A stretch of DNA of 64,000 nucleotides. Source: Aspidapion aeneum (taxonomy: Eukaryota; Arthropoda; Insecta; Coleoptera; Brentidae). The position numbers were made by a program, and so were the translations under genes. The number at the start of each line of letters is the position of its first letter. Positions within the stretch are counted from its first letter, which is position 1. The stretch covers positions 46,643,134 through 46,707,133 of the forward strand of contig OY755044.1 of assembly GCA_963576565.1 (NCBI GenBank), in the 5' to 3' direction. Below the pieces are notes generated by a model. That model was not told where the DNA came from, did no database searches, and was given only the letters and a program-made list of their open reading frames with translations. Below are positions 1 to 10,781 of the stretch, in pieces.

Positions 1-993
1 AAAGATCCTTATATAATGATTATATAATGATCAATTAATATTTATTTTTGTAAATATGAGACGTGAGTGACGTAATGTCCTTACAATATTTACAATAACA
101 GTAGTTTCTTTGTACCACTAAAAAAATTAATAAAATACAATGCTTTAAAAGTGCAGGTTTTCTTAAAAAATGTATAAAAATTCAGTTTTTTTGTATTTAC
201 TAAAAATACGAAGAAAATACATTGCTTGAAAAGTACATGCTTTTGTGTACCAAGAAGTTTAAAAAAATGCATTACTTTAAAAGTACAGTGTTTTTTGTAG
301 TAAAATATATACATGCTGGCCTGATGCAGGCCGTTGTTCCAAATCAATATGAATTAAGTACTTTCTACTTAGTACTTTGCCGTTATGGGTAGCAGTAAAA
401 GCCAGTACTTAAAAAGTACTTTTTTTGTAATCCATGTTTGCTGGGAGCCTCGTACCTTGCAATATTCTCGTGATTAAAATTATATATCCACACAAAACTT
501 CGTTTTAAAAATATGGCAACCATATTTAAACCTCCAAACTGTACTAGAGAAATACCACTACACTACGATGACGACTTAAGATTAGATTTCCATTGTTACA
601 AAATCTTTACAGTGATTTGACCTGTAAGTATTAAATAAACAACAACCAGTCGGAACTAAGTCTATAGACTTACTTATTACTTAAGATCTTAGGAAATACT
701 TGTGCAAGAGTTATATTATGGGGGCCTGTATACCTAGATATCCATTTCTATCAATACGTCTTTGTGTATCATGATAATAAAGCATTTTTTAAAATTTTTG
801 ACTTTATCGAAGACTATTCATCTGTTGCAAATGGTATTGTATCAAATTAGACCAGGCAAAAATTTAGGATTTCAAAACAATTTGTACCTCTCTTCCAAAT
901 TTTGTACATATTATACAGACAGGGCTGGATACAGAACCGTAAACCAGCCCGCGAGAAAATACGCGCCCGGCCCAAAAATCTACTGCTCAAAAA
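1..993. other. AT-rich non-coding DNA with degenerate repeats
   Basis: No gene seen. Between about 130 and 300 there are three degenerate copies of a unit reading roughly AATRCATTRCTTTAAAAGTAC (near 137, 218 and 266). Around 355-430 the word AAGTACTT recurs. The short open frames here are low-complexity and lysine/phenylalanine-rich, as expected by chance in AT-rich DNA. Confidence 0.5.
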
Positions 994-1098
994 GCACCGG
1001 CCGATTAGGCACCGGCCTATAAGGATCCGGTGTATAAAGCGGCGGCCCATACTGCTCCGGCCCATAATTCACCGACCAATAAAGCACTGGACCACCGG
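994..1098. repeat. 15-bp degenerate minisatellite, 7 units
   Basis: Seven consecutive 15-bp units beginning at 994, for example GCACCGGCCGATTAG, GCACCGGCCTATAAG, GCTCCGGCCCATAAT and TCACCGACCAATAAA. One or two more decayed units may lie upstream (about 955-993). It is GC-rich against an AT-rich background. Because 15 is a multiple of three, both strands read through as pentapeptide repeats (RHRPI-like on plus, IGRCF-like on minus). I take these open frames as a consequence of the period, not as a gene. Confidence 0.85.
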
Positions 1099-1398
1099 GA
1101 TTTTTTTCATTTTCCCTTATGGCTCATCCACCCCTGTACATATATACAGTACCCTTCCACGGTTCCAAGAACCTACTTTGCTTAGTTTTTTGTTAACTTT
1201 TCTGAGGCGACTTACTGAGATTCGTACCAATATAAGTTTCTTAGTTATAAAATTTCTTCAGAATCGGGACCATTCTGTATAAATTTCTAAAATAATGATG
1301 TATTGCACTATTACATTTTTTTTAATTAAGGAAAATATGAGCAAGTACTAAGTTTTTCCAAAAAATTCGATTTTTTTTTTAACATAAATGAATGGTAC
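1099..1398. other. AT-rich spacer
   Basis: No gene, repeat or signal recognised; poly(T) runs near 1315-1380. Confidence 0.4.
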
Positions 1399-1592
1399 GG
1401 TTTCCCCCAAAAAGCTTTTGGGATCCTTCTACTACTAAACAATCATTTAAAAAAAAATGTTTTATACTGACAAAAACAGAGCATTTTATTGAAGATATTG
1501 TACTGACTTGGATTAATCAACTACAAAAATTTTATTTTTTTTTGTGATTTTTTTAGTAGTAGAGGGATCCTAAAAACTTCTTGTGGTAAACC
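1399..1592. mobile_element. short TIR element (MITE-like), 194 bp
   Basis: Imperfect inverted repeats of about 41 bp close this segment. The left arm starts GGTTTCCCCCAAAAAGC and the right arm, read on the opposite strand, starts GGTTTACCACAAGAAGT; both run on to GGATCC(T/C)TCTACTACTAAA. About 34 of 41 positions agree. There is no open frame inside. A non-autonomous DNA transposon is the simplest reading; no target duplication is clear. Confidence 0.7.
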
Positions 1593-1889
1593 ATATTATT
1601 TGTGTTTAGTTTTTCTGCCTTTGAAAATTAAAAAACCAAAAAGAAATTTTTAAAACAGTAAATAATTGGTCGGTTTGGAAGCACGGCAGTGCCCCGCCAA
1701 GTTTGCGCCACTTTTGTACCATCTTTTCTTGTAACATTTCAGCCCATATTTGACATATCTAAAACTCTACTTCAGAATGAGCAACGAAATTCAAACTTTG
1801 CACAGTCGTAGATCTTCATAGATCTTTTTTAAAAAACGTCAAAATTGCCACTCACTCACTTATGTACCGGGTCGGCCAAAAAAAAACGG
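1593..1889. other. AT-rich spacer
   Basis: No gene seen. Near 1861-1900 there is ACCGGGTCGGCCAAAAAAA, similar to ACCGGGCGGCCCAAAAAAA at about 4970. This may be the end of a further element whose partner I could not find. Confidence 0.35.
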
Positions 1890-3655
1890 ACTATATTTTT
1901 TTCATTATATCTTTTGAACTATACCATCGATTTTAATAGGATAAACTGCAGGTAGACAATTAATCAGAGTTTTGACTAAATATATTTTTGTCCACCATCT
2001 ACAAATCCAAGATGGCGGACGAAATTAAATTGTGCCCTTCAAAGATGCTCGTTTATTCTTGTGTTGCGAACATGTTTTAATTATTTAAAGTAGTAGTTTA
2101 AAAAAAAGGTACTTTTGTTTTAACCATTGTTTTGAATATTCTACGATTGCCTTGCCAAACATGTCTGCATTTGTTGCCTTATAAAATCATTACTACTGAA
2201 CTGATTTTTATGAAATAAAAAAAATCCTGGTGAAAATTGATTGCTTTTTCAAAATCATTATCAAAATGTATCGCTATCTTAAAATTGCAGACACAATCAT
2301 ACTTGATTCTTCAAAAAGGCGTGTTTATTCTTATTTTCCGAAAATGTTAAAACAAAATTATTTATAGAAAAGCACTACTTTCCCCCCGCACAACGAGGTA
2401 TAAATTAGTAAAATCGGTTTGGTGGTTCTCAAAAAAATCTATTTTTCTTTGAGCCATTGTTTTACACATTATACGATTGCATTGCCAACCCTGTCTGCAT
2501 TACTTTCCTTATAAACTCATTATTGCTAAAGCAGTGGCGCACACAGGAATATGTAGTGGGGGGGGCGAGGCCTCTTGGGGGGGGGGTCCGAAGCCTCACG
2601 ATAAAGAATATTAAGCTATTTTTTGGGTTTTTTTCTGAAATTTGTCGAAAATATGTAAAAAAATCAAGGCTTGGGGGGGCCCGGGCCCCCTGGGTGCGCC
2701 CATGGCTAAAGCGCTCTTAGTAAAATAAAACAAATTATGGTGAGAATTGATTGTTCTTTGAAAATTATAATCGAAATTTAAGATGTCAGACAGAATCATA
2801 CCCTTCAAGTTCCCCTTCTTATTTTCCGAATATTTTTTTAATTTTTTTTAAAACATTGTTTTACAAATTATACAATTGCATTGCCAATCCTGTCTGCTTT
2901 ATAAATTAATTATTACTGAACCGAGTGAAATATAAAACATCTTGGTGCAAACTGGGAGAAAAGTTGCGTTTTTCTATAAATTAAAACAAAAATTCTGTCA
3001 GATATCTTATATTCTCAGATGGCGGCAAATTTTGACTATAACCTTTAAATAGCAATTATTTAATTCTCAACATGATTTTTTTTATTTCACTAAGATCGGT
3101 TTGGTAATAACGAATATATCAAGAGATAAATGCAGAGAGGGTTGGCAATGCTATCGTATAATCTGTAAAACAATAGATGAAACAAAAATAGATTTTTTGA
3201 GAACCACCGCACCGATTTTACTAATTTGTACCTCTTTGTATATGGGAAAAGTAGTGCTTTTCTATAAATTAAAAAAAAACTTAAACATTTTCGGAAAATA
3301 TGAATAAACACGCCATTTTGAAGAATCAAGAATGATTCTGTCTGTAGTAGTAGTAATGAATTTATAAGGAAATAAATGCAGACATGATTAACAAGGCAGT
3401 ATAATATGCAAAACAATGTTTTTTAGAACCACTGAACCGGTTTTGCTGATTTGTACCTTGTTGTGCGTGGCAAGAATGCAGCTAATAAACGATCATCTTT
3501 GAAGGGTACATTTTACTTTCGTTCGCCATCTTGAATTTTGAGATAGCGATCAAAGAAAGATATTTATTCAAAACTCCGATTAATTCTCTGCCAAGTGCAG
3601 TTTGTCCCATTAAAATGGATTGTATAGTTCAAAAGTTATAATAAAAAATAAATGG
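1890..3655. mobile_element. foldback-like element: inverted arms of ~330-bp subrepeats
   Basis: The outer left part (from about 1895, CTTTTGAACTATACCATCG) is mirrored at about 3545-3645. Within the arms a unit recurs in forward orientation from about 2126, 2456 and 2855 (marked by ATTGTTTTxxAxATTxTACxATTGC) and in reverse orientation at about 3120-3183 and 3355-3418. The spacing of the first two is 330 bp. The long inverted repeat built of direct subrepeats resembles Foldback-type elements of flies in architecture only. There is no coding capacity. A related partial array lies at 19.9-20.7 kb. A hAT-like MITE is nested at 2532-2704. Confidence 0.7.
2532..2704. mobile_element. hAT-like MITE nested in the foldback array
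   Basis: The left end is CAGTGGCGCACACAGG and the right end, reverse-complemented, is CATGGGCGCACCCAGG. The flanks carry the direct repeat GCTAAAG (2525-2531 and 2705-2711). The CAGTGGCG terminus with a 7-8 bp duplication fits the hAT superfamily. The interior holds G- and C-runs and no ORF. Related ends or fragments occur near 32089, 47840 and 53100. Removing it restores the sequence of the surrounding repeat unit, so it inserted later. Confidence 0.8.
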
Positions 3656-3672
3656 ATCCATGACGGATCTGA

Positions 3673-4121
3673 TACCTTCCTAGCTATCCTATTAGCACAC
3701 TTTAAGTAAAGCCATGATATATCAGCCCTGAAAACAGTTTTTTTATAAATATCTCAGAAAATAAAGCTCCTATAAAATTTTTGTTTTGTGTTCTACTATC
3801 CGAAAACCGCATATTGATGCATTTTAATAATTTTTTAATTGTCAAAAAACTGTCAATAGCATGAATGGATTTTATCCAAAATCTGATCAACTCGTTAAAG
3901 TGTCGAACACTATTTTACCTGAAAAATTTATGAAAATCGGTTCAGCGGTTTAGGAGCTATCGTGTTACGGACAGACATACACACACAAACACACACACAG
4001 ACTGACGTCACGCCGATATTGCTAAGATAGGTCCAAATACATCCAAATAACACATTTTCGGCGTTATCTCAAAAAAAAAATAATACCTTCTCTAGCCATT
4101 GCTGCGCGGGCTAGGAAGGTA
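3673..4121. mobile_element. R2 family copy A (ends TACCTTCCTAGC), 449 bp
   Basis: It starts TACCTTCCTAGC at 3673 and ends GCTAGGAAGGTA at 4121, giving a perfect 12-bp TIR. The interior carries TTTAGGAGCTATCGTGTTACGG followed by a CA-rich run of ACACACACAAACACACACACAG and then CTAGCCATTGCTGCGCGGGC near the right end. AAATGGATCCAT just outside the left TIR is shared by copies B and C, so the true element may start at about 3650. No ORF. Confidence 0.75.
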
Positions 4122-6396
4122 AAAAATTGTCATCAAAATTCTACTATACTTCTAAAGACATGCTACAAAGCTGACTGATAGAAATTACAACCAAACCGTT
4201 GGAAAAAATAGCAAAGTTTAAAAAAACATTTTCAAACTAGTAAGAACTTTTCATTTTGAAATTTGTATTGGAGAACTTGGCTTTACTTTTATCTCAATTC
4301 TTTTTACGGAATAACTTTTCGCGTTCTTGGCATTTTTTTGCATGAAATGTTTTTGTTATGATTTCACTCCTTTTTTAAAGGATTTGGATAATATTTAAGT
4401 ATAATGATGATATAAGTAAAACATACGGAATATTGTTCAAAACTTTTGCAATGCCTTATTTAAAATTTTAAGGTTTTTTAATTTTTTCCTATGGTTTTAT
4501 CATAGTTCCTATCAGCCTTTTAAAGCTCAGCTCTCTATCGTTTTTGTTATGATACACATATTTGCACTTTTTTTTTGTTTTCAATAAAAACTAAATATCA
4601 AAATCTGAAATATGGTTGATGCGCTATGCTAATACCATATGTCAAATAATATTATAAGTAAGCTATATCACTTACACGTTGATAGAGTATGACATGTAAA
4701 TAATTATGTATCAATTCTATATATCAAATACTAGAAAATTACATTATTGCTTGTAATTTAAAGATTAAATAAGCACATATGTAATAAGTGTGCAGAAGCA
4801 AATAAGCCAAATTAAAAATAATTTTGATTATTAACATTGGTTAAGGCTAATAGTATTAATGCCGACCTAATAATAATTGTAATCAGTGGCGGATCTACGA
4901 TTGTTCTCGCCCACTGCTATCGTGGGATTTAAAAAAATAAACACACATTTTATAAGTAAAATGAATATACCGGGCGGCCCAAAAAAATTTGTTCTAAATC
5001 TATTTATTAATAAGTTTTGAGGCACTTGACCGATTTCAAAGCTAACAAAACAAGTTTCACTAGTTAATTTACTCTCGTTTTTATTACCAAAACTTTAATT
5101 AAATCGGACTTCTGAAGAGCCTAGTTTATAATAACAAATCCCATCTTAATTTACTAAAGTTTGTTAACAATTAAAAAAGGATGATCACGTACTATAGCCA
5201 AGGTTTAGAGCAGTGGTTCCCAAACTAGGGGGCCAGATCAATAATAAAAGGGGGACGCGGGAGCCCTCCCAAAAAGGTCCCATTAAATCTTATAACTTAT
5301 TTTAAGTTTTTAGAAAAAAAATCTCTCGTAAAATTTGAAATTTATTTTATTGAATATTGAAGATTTTATTAGATTTTATAAAATGTTCCGAAATCATGAA
5401 TCAAAACTCTTACTGTATGAGATTTAAGGAGAAACACTGAGATTTTTTTTTCAGGCAGTTTGCACTTTATTCTTTAATTTAAAATGACAGAAAATCATTT
5501 TGAGTTATTTCAAATCTTATAATTTTTAATATAATTGTGTTTTATTGTGCTAAAAATAGATTTTTTGTTTATATATTCGGAAGTAGGGAGGCGTGACCAA
5601 TTCATGATTTTAAAAGGGGGCTATAGGAAAAAGTTTAGCTTAGACGGTGTGCCTCAAAAAGTACTAAAATACGTGATTTTGATTATTAGTATCTCGTTGT
5701 TTTACAGAAATATTTATTTTTATATATTAGACAACTTAAATTTAAAAATGGCGGATTTTTTTTCTTTTTTTTACAAGCGGTGTTTGATAGATTAAGATTT
5801 TTTAAGAGGGAGGTCTGCGTATGGCACATAATGAGCGCGTAAGGGTTTTGAAATATTTCTTTTATGGGGAAAGGATTTAATATAAAGGGAAACTATAAAA
5901 TAATTAAAATTTCCTGAAGCCTTTAAGTCTGTGGGGGCGGTGCAGAGTTATATCGGAACAAAAATATTAAATATTGTAGGCATCTATCGAATTGTAACAG
6001 TTTTGAAATAACACTTTTTTGAGAAGAGTTTTGCAAGTTTTGCAAAAAAGACTTAAATGCACTGCGCATATTTTAAAACCCCATTGCGATAAGTGAAACG
6101 GTCCTAGACAAAATAATGTATCAAAAAATGACTGAAAAATTTATTATTAAGGATTTAAATGCGCGCTAAAGAATTCGTTTCTTTGTACTAATTGTCAAAA
6201 GTTTTATCAAAAAATATTAAATACTTTTTCCTAAAAGTTTTATTTCAAAACCCTTACAATAAAGTAAAGAGGGTTTTTGATTTAATAGTTATATGTGCCT
6301 CAAAAAGTGCTTAACCGATTTTGACAGTTGAAACCATATTAGGTTTACTAGGTATATAAAAACTCGTTTCGTTAAATAAAAATTTTATAGTGACTA
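4122..6396. other. AT-rich non-coding DNA with isolated element ends
   Basis: No gene seen. Single element ends: CAGTGGCGGATCTACG at about 4886 and CAGTGGTTCCCAAACTAGG at about 5211. Both read like hAT termini, but no matching right end was found. An 86-residue open frame at 5535-5795 has no recognisable motif and lies in low-complexity DNA. Confidence 0.4.
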
Positions 6397-6612
6397 ATAG
6401 GGACCTATTGCAATAAAGCCAGGCACAAATTGTGCCGGGCACTATATTGACAGTTTCGCAATAAAAACTGACAGTTGATCTTTCAAAATTGACATACCAA
6501 AGCCGAATTTAGAAATCCAGTCGTTTATTTTCCATTAATAGTGGCGTCACTATTAATTCCGGCTCTCAAATACACAATGGCCTAATTTTGAAAGAAGACA
6601 GCTGTTCTGCAA
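6397..6612. mobile_element. R4 MITE, truncated copy
   Basis: It starts AGGGACCTATTGCAATAAAG and carries the family's central ATTAATAGTGGCGTCACTATTAAT palindrome in interrupted form. It ends after GAAGACAGCTGTTCTGC, so the right TIR seen in the complete copy at 15.7 kb is missing. Confidence 0.7.
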
Positions 6613-6913
6613 AAAAACGAGGGTAAATAAATTTGTAACTTTTAGTTTGCTCGCCATCTTAAAAACAATAGGGCGGAATAATGTTTTTATATTATATTAC
6701 AAATGTGATTTATTTGCTAGCCAACAACATTTCTTTTTTTTAATCCGTCAAATACAAAAAACTTGGTAAAAAATAGTTTTGGTTATTTTTTTCAGGGTAC
6801 CTGTTATGGCAGCTCTATTAAGCCCCAAATACTATTGAGAATACCTATACTTTTCTGAAATATTTAAATAGAGGTTCATATCAATGTCAGAAACTGATTT
6901 TTAAATCGCTTTT
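6613..6913. other. AT-rich spacer
   Basis: No gene or repeat recognised. Confidence 0.4.
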
Positions 6914-7335
6914 TACCTTCCTAGCCCGCGTAGCAATGGCCAGAGAATGTATTATTTTCGGCGTATTTTGGCCTATCTTAGCAATATCGTCGTGATGTCT
7001 GTATGTGTGTGTGTATTATTTCTGTACGTAACACGATAGCTCCTAAACCGCTTAACCGATTTGTATAAAATTTGTGAAATAGTACTCGACACTCTAATGA
7101 GCGGATTAGATTTTGGTTAAAATTCATTCATTTTGACAATTTAAATATAAAAAAAATGCTAACTTTTCAACGGAGCATCCTATCAATATGCGATTTTCGG
7201 AATATAGTTTTGATCAATAATTTGCGATATAACCAAAAACTTTTTAGAAGCTTTAGTTTCTGAGATACTTACAAAAAACTGATTTGAAGGCAGATAAATC
7301 ATGGCTTCACTTGAAGTGTGCTAGCTAGGAAGGTA
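6914..7335. mobile_element. R2 family copy B (inverted), 422 bp
   Basis: TACCTTCCTAGC at 6914 and GCTAGGAAGGTA ending at 7335. The interior is the reverse complement of copy A, including the TG-rich run and AACACGATAGCTCCTAAACC. The outer TCAGATCTATTATGGATCCA flank also matches copies A and C. Confidence 0.75.
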
Positions 7336-7739
7336 TCAGATCTATTATGGATCCATTTATTTTTATTTAGTTGAGCATGCATATGGCGCCCGCCCCTGCC
7401 ACTGGTTCTATTAGTAGTCAGGTGACAGGTACCTAACTGACTTGCTTAATTAGTAGCGGTAGGTTTTATATGATTAGGTGGGTTAAAGCTAGGTCAACCG
7501 CTTTAATTTCGTTAAATTAGGTAAAATACATATTAACCACTATACTCGAAATAATTATACTCTTGGATTTTATTTTTTTATGTAAGGCTTCTAAAAATAA
7601 CCGTGCTTAATAAAGTAGGTAGATGTGAAACCCAAACAAAAACAAAATACAAAATCAAAAACATTTTTAAATAATTAGGTATTAGTTGAGAGGCTTATAG
7701 TCAAAAATCGTGTCCCGTGGGATAGTTGTCAAAGAATTT
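7336..7739. other. AT-rich spacer
   Basis: Contains GCCCCTGCCACTGG near 7395, similar to a hAT-type right end but without a matching flank. Otherwise nothing seen. Confidence 0.35.
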
Positions 7740-9253
7740 TTAAAACTACTACTAGGTCGATTGGTAATAGATTACATAATTTTAAGTCACTGGGCGTTTG
7801 CCTCCAATTTGAGTAGGAGGGCCTGTGTGACGTCATAAATCCAAGATGGCGGCTTTTTTCATGTTTTTTTCACAAATTTTGGCTTATAACTTTCGCTAAC
7901 TTAGTTTTACGGAAAAAATATTATATTAGCAGCAAGAGAACACACCCCTTAATACAGTAAAGAAACTAGCCTTATATCTTAAAAACTAACAAACTATTTT
8001 TAAATACGTAAAAATGAGTAACTTTTTTTACAAAAAAAAAATTCAAGAAGGAAGTTTTAGACTACCCTAAATCGATTGGTTATGGATCACTCAATTTTAT
8101 GTCCCCAGGTTTTTGCCTCAAATTTGATTAAGACCTGTGTGACGTCATAAACGCAAAGTTTTGCTTTTAACTTTTGCCACATCAACTTTACAGATAAATT
8201 GTGTGAGTTATGATTTATTTTTTTTCAATAAGCTTTGAACTAAAAAAGATATTGCTACTTTTTTAAATATTAAAAATTTTTTAAAATTGATCACGAAAGT
8301 TTAAGACTACTCTGGGTCAATTGGGGATGGATCATCCAATTTTAAGCCACCGGGTGTTTGCCTGCAATTTGAGTAGGAGGGGCTTTATGACGTCATGAAT
8401 TAAAAATGGTCCTATTTTTCATTTTTTACAAACTTTGGCTTATAACTTTCGCTAAATTAGTTTTACAGAAAAAATGTAAATACGTTTCTTGATTGCAAGA
8501 GAACAAAAATATCTTAAAAACTAACAAAGTTATACATTTTTTCATATTACAAAAAAATAGTCACTTTTTTTACACAATTTTTTTTTTAATATTTGTTAAT
8601 TTTTAAGATACAAAGTTAATTTTATTACCGTAATAATTTGTGTATTTACAGGCCAAAGTTTGTGAAAAAACATTGAATAAGCCGCCATCTTCGATTTATG
8701 ACATCAAACAGGCCCTCCTACTCAGATTCGAAGCAAACAACCGGTGACTTAATTTTGAGTGATCTATCAGCAATTTAGTAAATAAAAAAATAACAATATC
8801 TTTTTTAAATCTTAAGATATAAAACTTATTAAAACGACAATTAAATTGCTGTTCTATTGCGAACAAATCATAACCTATACGATTTTTCTGTAAAGTTCAT
8901 GTGGCAAAAGTTAAAAGCAAAAGTTTATAAAAAAAACATGTAAAAAATCGCAATCTTCAATTTATGACGTCACACAGACACCGTTACTCAAATTTGAGGA
9001 AAACACCCGGCGATTTAAAATTGAGTGAACTATAACCAATCGATTTGGGGTAGTCTAAAACTTCCTTCCCAATTTTTTTTTGGTAAAAAAAAAGTATAAA
9101 GCTAATTTCTTCACTAGCTTAATTGCTGTTGTGTTGCAAAGAAAAAAGTCTTAATAGTTTTGCTGTAAAACTAATTTAGCAAAAGTTATAAGCCAAATTT
9201 TGTGAAAAAAACATGGAAAAAGCCGCCATCTTGGATTTGTGAAGTCACACCGT
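7740..9253. mobile_element. foldback-like palindromic array, 3 forward + 3 reverse units
   Basis: A unit containing TTTGAGTAGGAGGGCCTGTG, then TGACGTCATAAATCCAAGATGG-type sequence and an ATAACTTTCGCTAA stretch, occurs forward at about 7800, 8100 and 8345. It recurs in reverse complement at about 8690, 8970 and 9200. The units pair in mirror order (the outer pair carries AAGATGGCGGC, the middle pair carries the AACTTTTGCCACAT type), so the whole folds around about 8.6 kb. No ORF. This is Foldback-like architecture: inverted arms of imperfect direct repeats. Confidence 0.75.
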
Positions 9254-9355
9254 CATGACATGTCATGTCTATAAACCACCAATCAAAATTTTTTGAACTT
9301 AACCAGTTCTTGAACCAAATCTTTCGAAGCGGTTTTGTTTAGCATAAACCAATAA

Positions 9356-9483
9356 TTACACAACTTGTACATAGATAGGCAACCCAACAAGCTTTACTAC
9401 AGCAGCGGACAAATGGATCTGCCGTATATTCATGTAATGTTATGAAGCTTGTTGGGTTGCCTATCTGTGTACAAGTTGTGTAA
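9356..9483. repeat. 38-bp-stem inverted repeat, 128 bp
   Basis: TTACACAACTTGTACATAGA at the left end and its complement at the right (ending GTACAAGTTGTGTAA) form a stem of about 38 bp with one or two mismatches around a loop of about 50 bp. GCATAAAC occurs close to both outer flanks. Probably a small MITE; no coding content. Confidence 0.75.
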
Positions 9484-9770
9484 TCGTTGCATAAACTGAT
9501 TCAAAAGGTTAACCAGGCGTTTTAAAACTAAATTTTTTCGAAAAATAGAAATCGACCTTAGCCTTAGGAATTAAAAAGAACGTTAATAAATATAGACAGA
9601 AAATATGACTTAATCACAAAATATATGAAAATTGGGTCAAGAATTTGTCATAAACAACACATTTGGGAGAGCTGTGGTTTTTGAAATATGTGTATTGAGA
9701 AGAATGCAAACATTTTTTAAATTATTTTTTTTATATGAATTAACTATATGTTTCTATTTTTACCTTTGTA

Positions 9771-10127
9771 GCACGCGCCGAAAATGTGTTATTTTGGCAA
9801 TATCGTCATAACGTCTGTTTGTATGTGTGTGTCTTATCTGTCCATAACACGATAGCTCCTAAATCACTGAACCGATTTTTATAAACTGTTCAGGTAAAAT
9901 AGTGTACAATACTGTAAAGAGCTAATTAAATTTTTGTCAAAATCCATTAATTGTGACGACAGCTTTTTGACAGTGTAATAATAATTAAAATTATGCTAAC
10001 TTTGTTTTGTTCAATAATTTATGTTATTACTACAAACTCGTAGGAGCTTCGATTACTGAGATATTTACAAAAACTGTTTTGAGGGCTGATGTAGCGTGGA
10101 TTTCACTTACAGTATATTAGGAAAGTA
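9771..10127. mobile_element. R2 family copy C (inverted, decayed), 357 bp
   Basis: Ends are TACCTTTGTAGC (left) and TTAGGAAAGTA (right), decayed versions of the R2 TIR. It keeps the AACACGATAGCTCCTAAA and CTGAACCGATTTTTATAAA words and the external ATGGATCCATTTATTTTT flank. It is the most diverged R2 copy here. Confidence 0.7.
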
Positions 10128-10269
10128 TCAGATCCAACATGGATCCATTTATTTTTCATTCAATTTAAAATTATTTTTGTGTTATTAGTAAAAAAAATTT
10201 TTTCGTGATATTTAAAATTTTAATACCATGGCAACTTCAATAGCAAATTTCTCAAAAATGATCAAATTA

Positions 10270-10536
10270 TTAGAGACTTTTTGGAATAAAGTCAGGCCGT
10301 ATATTGACAGTTTTGCATTTGGAATATGACAGCTAACCTTTCAACATAAGGATTTTGTTTACTATACGAACAGAAATAAATACTGTCGACTTTAATTATA
10401 CATAAATAAACTACTTGGTTTTAAATTCGACTTTGGTATGTCAATTTTAAAAGATCAGCTGTCAGCCTGCAATGTAGATCTGTCAAAATACTGCAATAAT
10501 AGTGTCATTCCATGGCTTTGTTCCAATAAGTCCCTA
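10270..10536. mobile_element. R4 MITE copy, decayed
   Basis: The left end is TTAGAGACTTTTTGGAATAAAG and the right end GTTCCAATAAGTCCCTA, matching the R4 TIRs imperfectly. It lies between AT-rich spacers. Confidence 0.65.
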
Positions 10537-10781
10537 TTAAAAAAAGAATTAAAGGTTTTTAAAAAGAACTAAAATGCGTTTAAAACACCACTCAATACAC
10601 TTTCCCTATTCAAATTTAGATGGTGATATTTAACCCCTTGTAGAGAGTACGCTCTACAAAAATTTAAATTCTTACTGCTAAAAATGGTCTTCGGGTCTTC
10701 CTTGCAAATTGAGTCGACGAAACTTCTAAATTTTCAACAGTTCAGTTCTCGAGAAATGGGACCTTGTAAATGTGATACACT

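Noticed and set aside
902..1282. 126-residue plus-strand ORF with HRPI repeats
   Set aside because: The repeat part is the 15-bp minisatellite; the rest has no motif and no supporting signals.
5211..5230. Complete hAT (CAGTGGTTCCCAAACT) element
   Set aside because: Only the left end is visible; no matching right end or duplication found downstream.
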